From assembly GCA_024036415.1 (NCBI GenBank), contig JAMWET010001645.1:1-64000 (forward strand): a stretch of 64,000 bases of DNA. The letters are read 5' to 3'. The DNA comes from Prochilodus magdalenae (Eukaryota > Chordata > Actinopteri > Characiformes > Prochilodontidae). Below the pieces are notes generated by a model. The model did no database searches, was not told the origin of the DNA, and was given only the letters and a program-made list of their open reading frames with translations. Below, piece by piece: positions 62,375 to 64,000 of the stretch. A program made the translations under genes and the position numbers. Within the stretch, counting starts at the first letter, position 1. Each line of letters starts with the position of its first letter.

Positions 62375-63090
62375 CTACAGAAGTAGTGTCTCTCAGTATG
62401 GTGTCAAGTCATCATGTTTGCCATGTAACTCAGCATGCCAGACGACTCAGCATGGAGTTGTACAGGTTCCTATTGGTGTCCTGTGATAATCCATCCCATG
62501 CAGCTGGAATATTCTCACACTGTTCCTGCAGATTGTGAGTTAGGGGTGAAGGTGGAGGTGGAGTGACACCAGGCCTTTAGGATGTGTGACGCATGACAAC
62601 AAACCGTTCATCTCAGTGCTAACCACAATGTCTCCACACATGGATTAGTTGGCCGACTCCATCAAGACCAAAGCAGGACTCTATGACAGTCTGGCATGAC
62701 ATCGTAGCAATCTTTGGTAGCACTGATGTTGTGTTTAGGGCTGTAGTTGTAGCGGTCTGTGTGCATGTAGTCCAGTGCAGCTGTCTGCCAATGATGCTGG
62801 CACTAACATGATGATGGAGGGCATCACTGCTCGCTGAATATCTGCACTTGTGGCTGTTGGGTCACTCTGCACATGTAGGACAATTTGTTGTAGTGGATTG
62901 ACTTCAAAAGCAGAAGACCACTTCAGATGTGACTTTAGCCAGCCAAGAACAGAAAGGATGTGGTGAGCACCGCAAGCATTAGAATTCAACTTTGCCCGTT
63001 TAAACAAGTGAAGAAACCTTCTAGGCTCCCATGCAAAAACAAGAGAAATTATTTCACTGATTTTTAGTCTATCATTCTCCATGAGGCTGC
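62375..63090 (-). pseudogene. Tc1-like relics: family B copy 3 joined to a family A fragment
   Basis: 62,375-62,870 matches copies 1 and 2 of family B (CAGAAGTAGTGTCTCTCAGT, GCATGGAGTTGTA.AGGTTC). At 62,905-62,970 there is a family A fragment (AAGCAGAAGACCA, CCAAGAACAGAAAGGATG) matching 53,881-53,945. The remainder is duplicated upstream DNA. All reading frames are broken. Confidence 0.65.
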
Positions 63091-63439
63091 ACAAGGCAAA
63101 ATAAAATTGAGCTTTTTTTACCAGCTTTATATTTTAATCCAGCATTCCACCTTAAATGTAACTATTGTTAAATTTGGTCACTTAACTGCTGGATCATTTA
63201 AGATGGAGCATAAAATTAAAATACAATATCAATGTCAATACAATAACAGAGGGCTTTCTCTACTGTGCTCTCTCTCCTTAAACTGTCTTTGCAGTATCTC
63301 ACTTCTACTTTTTGCAAAACCAGTAAGTAAAATTAGTACAACAGGATGTGCGTGTTCAAGGCAAGTGCTATACACATTCTCTCAGTCCTCTCTGAATACA
63401 TTCTGCCCATCGCTGTCCTGTAGAGGCTGGACAATTAAT

Positions 63440-63605
63440 ATGACTGCATCTAGAGAGACCAGAATGGAGATGAGTGAGAATATTTATACAAACTCAGGGA
63501 TTACTGCTGACAACAGATCTGATGGAAGTGACGGCTCGTATGAAGATATATATGCAAATGAAGACAACTGCGGAACCAGAAACACCAAAGAATCTGAGAA
63601 GTCAG
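63440..63605 (+). CDS. First exon of a second type II lectin-receptor-like gene (partial)
   Basis: The exon is 166 bases, exactly the size and phase of exon 1 of the receptor-type gene. It reads MTASRETRMEMSENIYTNSG, then a Ser/Asp-rich segment, YEDIYANEDN and ESEKSG, before the donor GTACAG. Its upstream 250 bases also match. The M-E-M-S-E-N-I-Y-x-N block is, from memory, typical of fish CD209/NK-receptor-type C-type lectins. The rest lies beyond the right edge, so it cannot be told whether a lectin domain or KEG-like repeats follow. Tyr-x-Asn motifs suggest SH2 adaptor docking. Confidence 0.75.
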
Positions 63606-64000
63606 GTACAGTACACTCACACACACCAAACACACACACTGATATACACACCAACACTTCTCCCCTCAAGTTTCTATTTTCCCCAGAATTGGTTTTTAAT
63701 AGCTGAATATGGCTATGCTAGTGTGCAATAACTCAGACCATAACCTCAACATTGCCTTAGCAAAAGTGTAATCGAATTATACACTGCATTTTGTGTAACC
63801 AGCTTTCCTCATAGTGAACAAAAAATCTCGCAGAACTGTCCTTTTTTCTGCATTTATTGTGGAGACATTTTCCCTTATGTGTAGTGTATCCACATCACTC
63901 AGGCGATCACAGCGCTGCTTTACATCTATTTTATTCTAATAAAATACAAAACCAGCATCTCCATTATTTATTTAAAACATTTACGCTTCACGCAGTCTCA
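63606..64000 (+). other. Start of intron 1 of the third gene
   Basis: Intron sequence opens with an ACAC-rich stretch like that after the paralogous exon at 55,455. Nothing else was recognised. Confidence 0.5.

Overview
The window is vertebrate nuclear DNA, almost certainly from a bony fish. It has GT-AG introns, a finTRIM-type RING/B-box gene (a fish-expanded family), tRNA-derived SINEs with the usual fish 3' tail, many decayed Tc1-like transposons, MITEs and long microsatellites. A repeat at 25.6-25.9 kb resembles one I recall from otophysan fishes, but that placement is only a guess. There are no bacterial-style operons, rRNA, true tRNA genes or CRISPR arrays.

Layout. (1) 0-1.35 kb: the first coding exon of the Hsp90 co-chaperone gene ahsa1 on the minus strand, with the rest of the gene off the left edge. 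(2) 1.35-13 kb: gene-poor DNA with microsatellites, two Tc1-like relics, a 1.7-kb minisatellite and a SINE. (3) 13-24.5 kb, minus strand: a SERTA-domain gene with a possible long 3' UTR, a main coding exon at 16,960-17,677, a 6-kb intron and a proposed upstream coding exon next to a CCAAT-box-rich promoter. (4) 27.9-35.5 kb, minus strand: a second SERTA-domain gene with a single coding exon, a 4.9-kb intron and a non-coding first exon. (5) 35.5-41.2 kb: intergenic. (6) 41.2-53.0 kb, plus strand: a 14-exon gene coding about 710 residues, with a finTRIM RING/B-box1/B-box2/coiled-coil front. Instead of a B30.2 domain it ends in five tandem repeats resembling the HERC2-like repeats of the plant E3 ligase KEG. 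(7) 55.3-61.5 kb, plus strand: an 8-exon gene coding about 310 residues. It has a tyrosine-rich cytoplasmic tail, one membrane helix and a coiled-coil stalk like fish lectin-type NK/CD209 receptors, followed by three of the same repeats instead of a C-type lectin domain. (8) 63.4 kb: the first exon of a third gene, paralogous to the second receptor-type start.

How they fit together. The last 20 kb looks like an evolving innate-immune cluster. One repeat module is encoded by a pair of symmetrical phase-1 exons. It is used behind an intracellular ubiquitin-ligase front in one gene and behind a type II receptor front in the next. Shared introns, 3' UTRs and non-canonical GC donors show that the second gene's 3' half is a duplicate of the first's. 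An ISRE-like element lies about 140 bases before the ligase start codon. All exon joins were read by eye from splice sites and reading frame; no transcript or database evidence was available.
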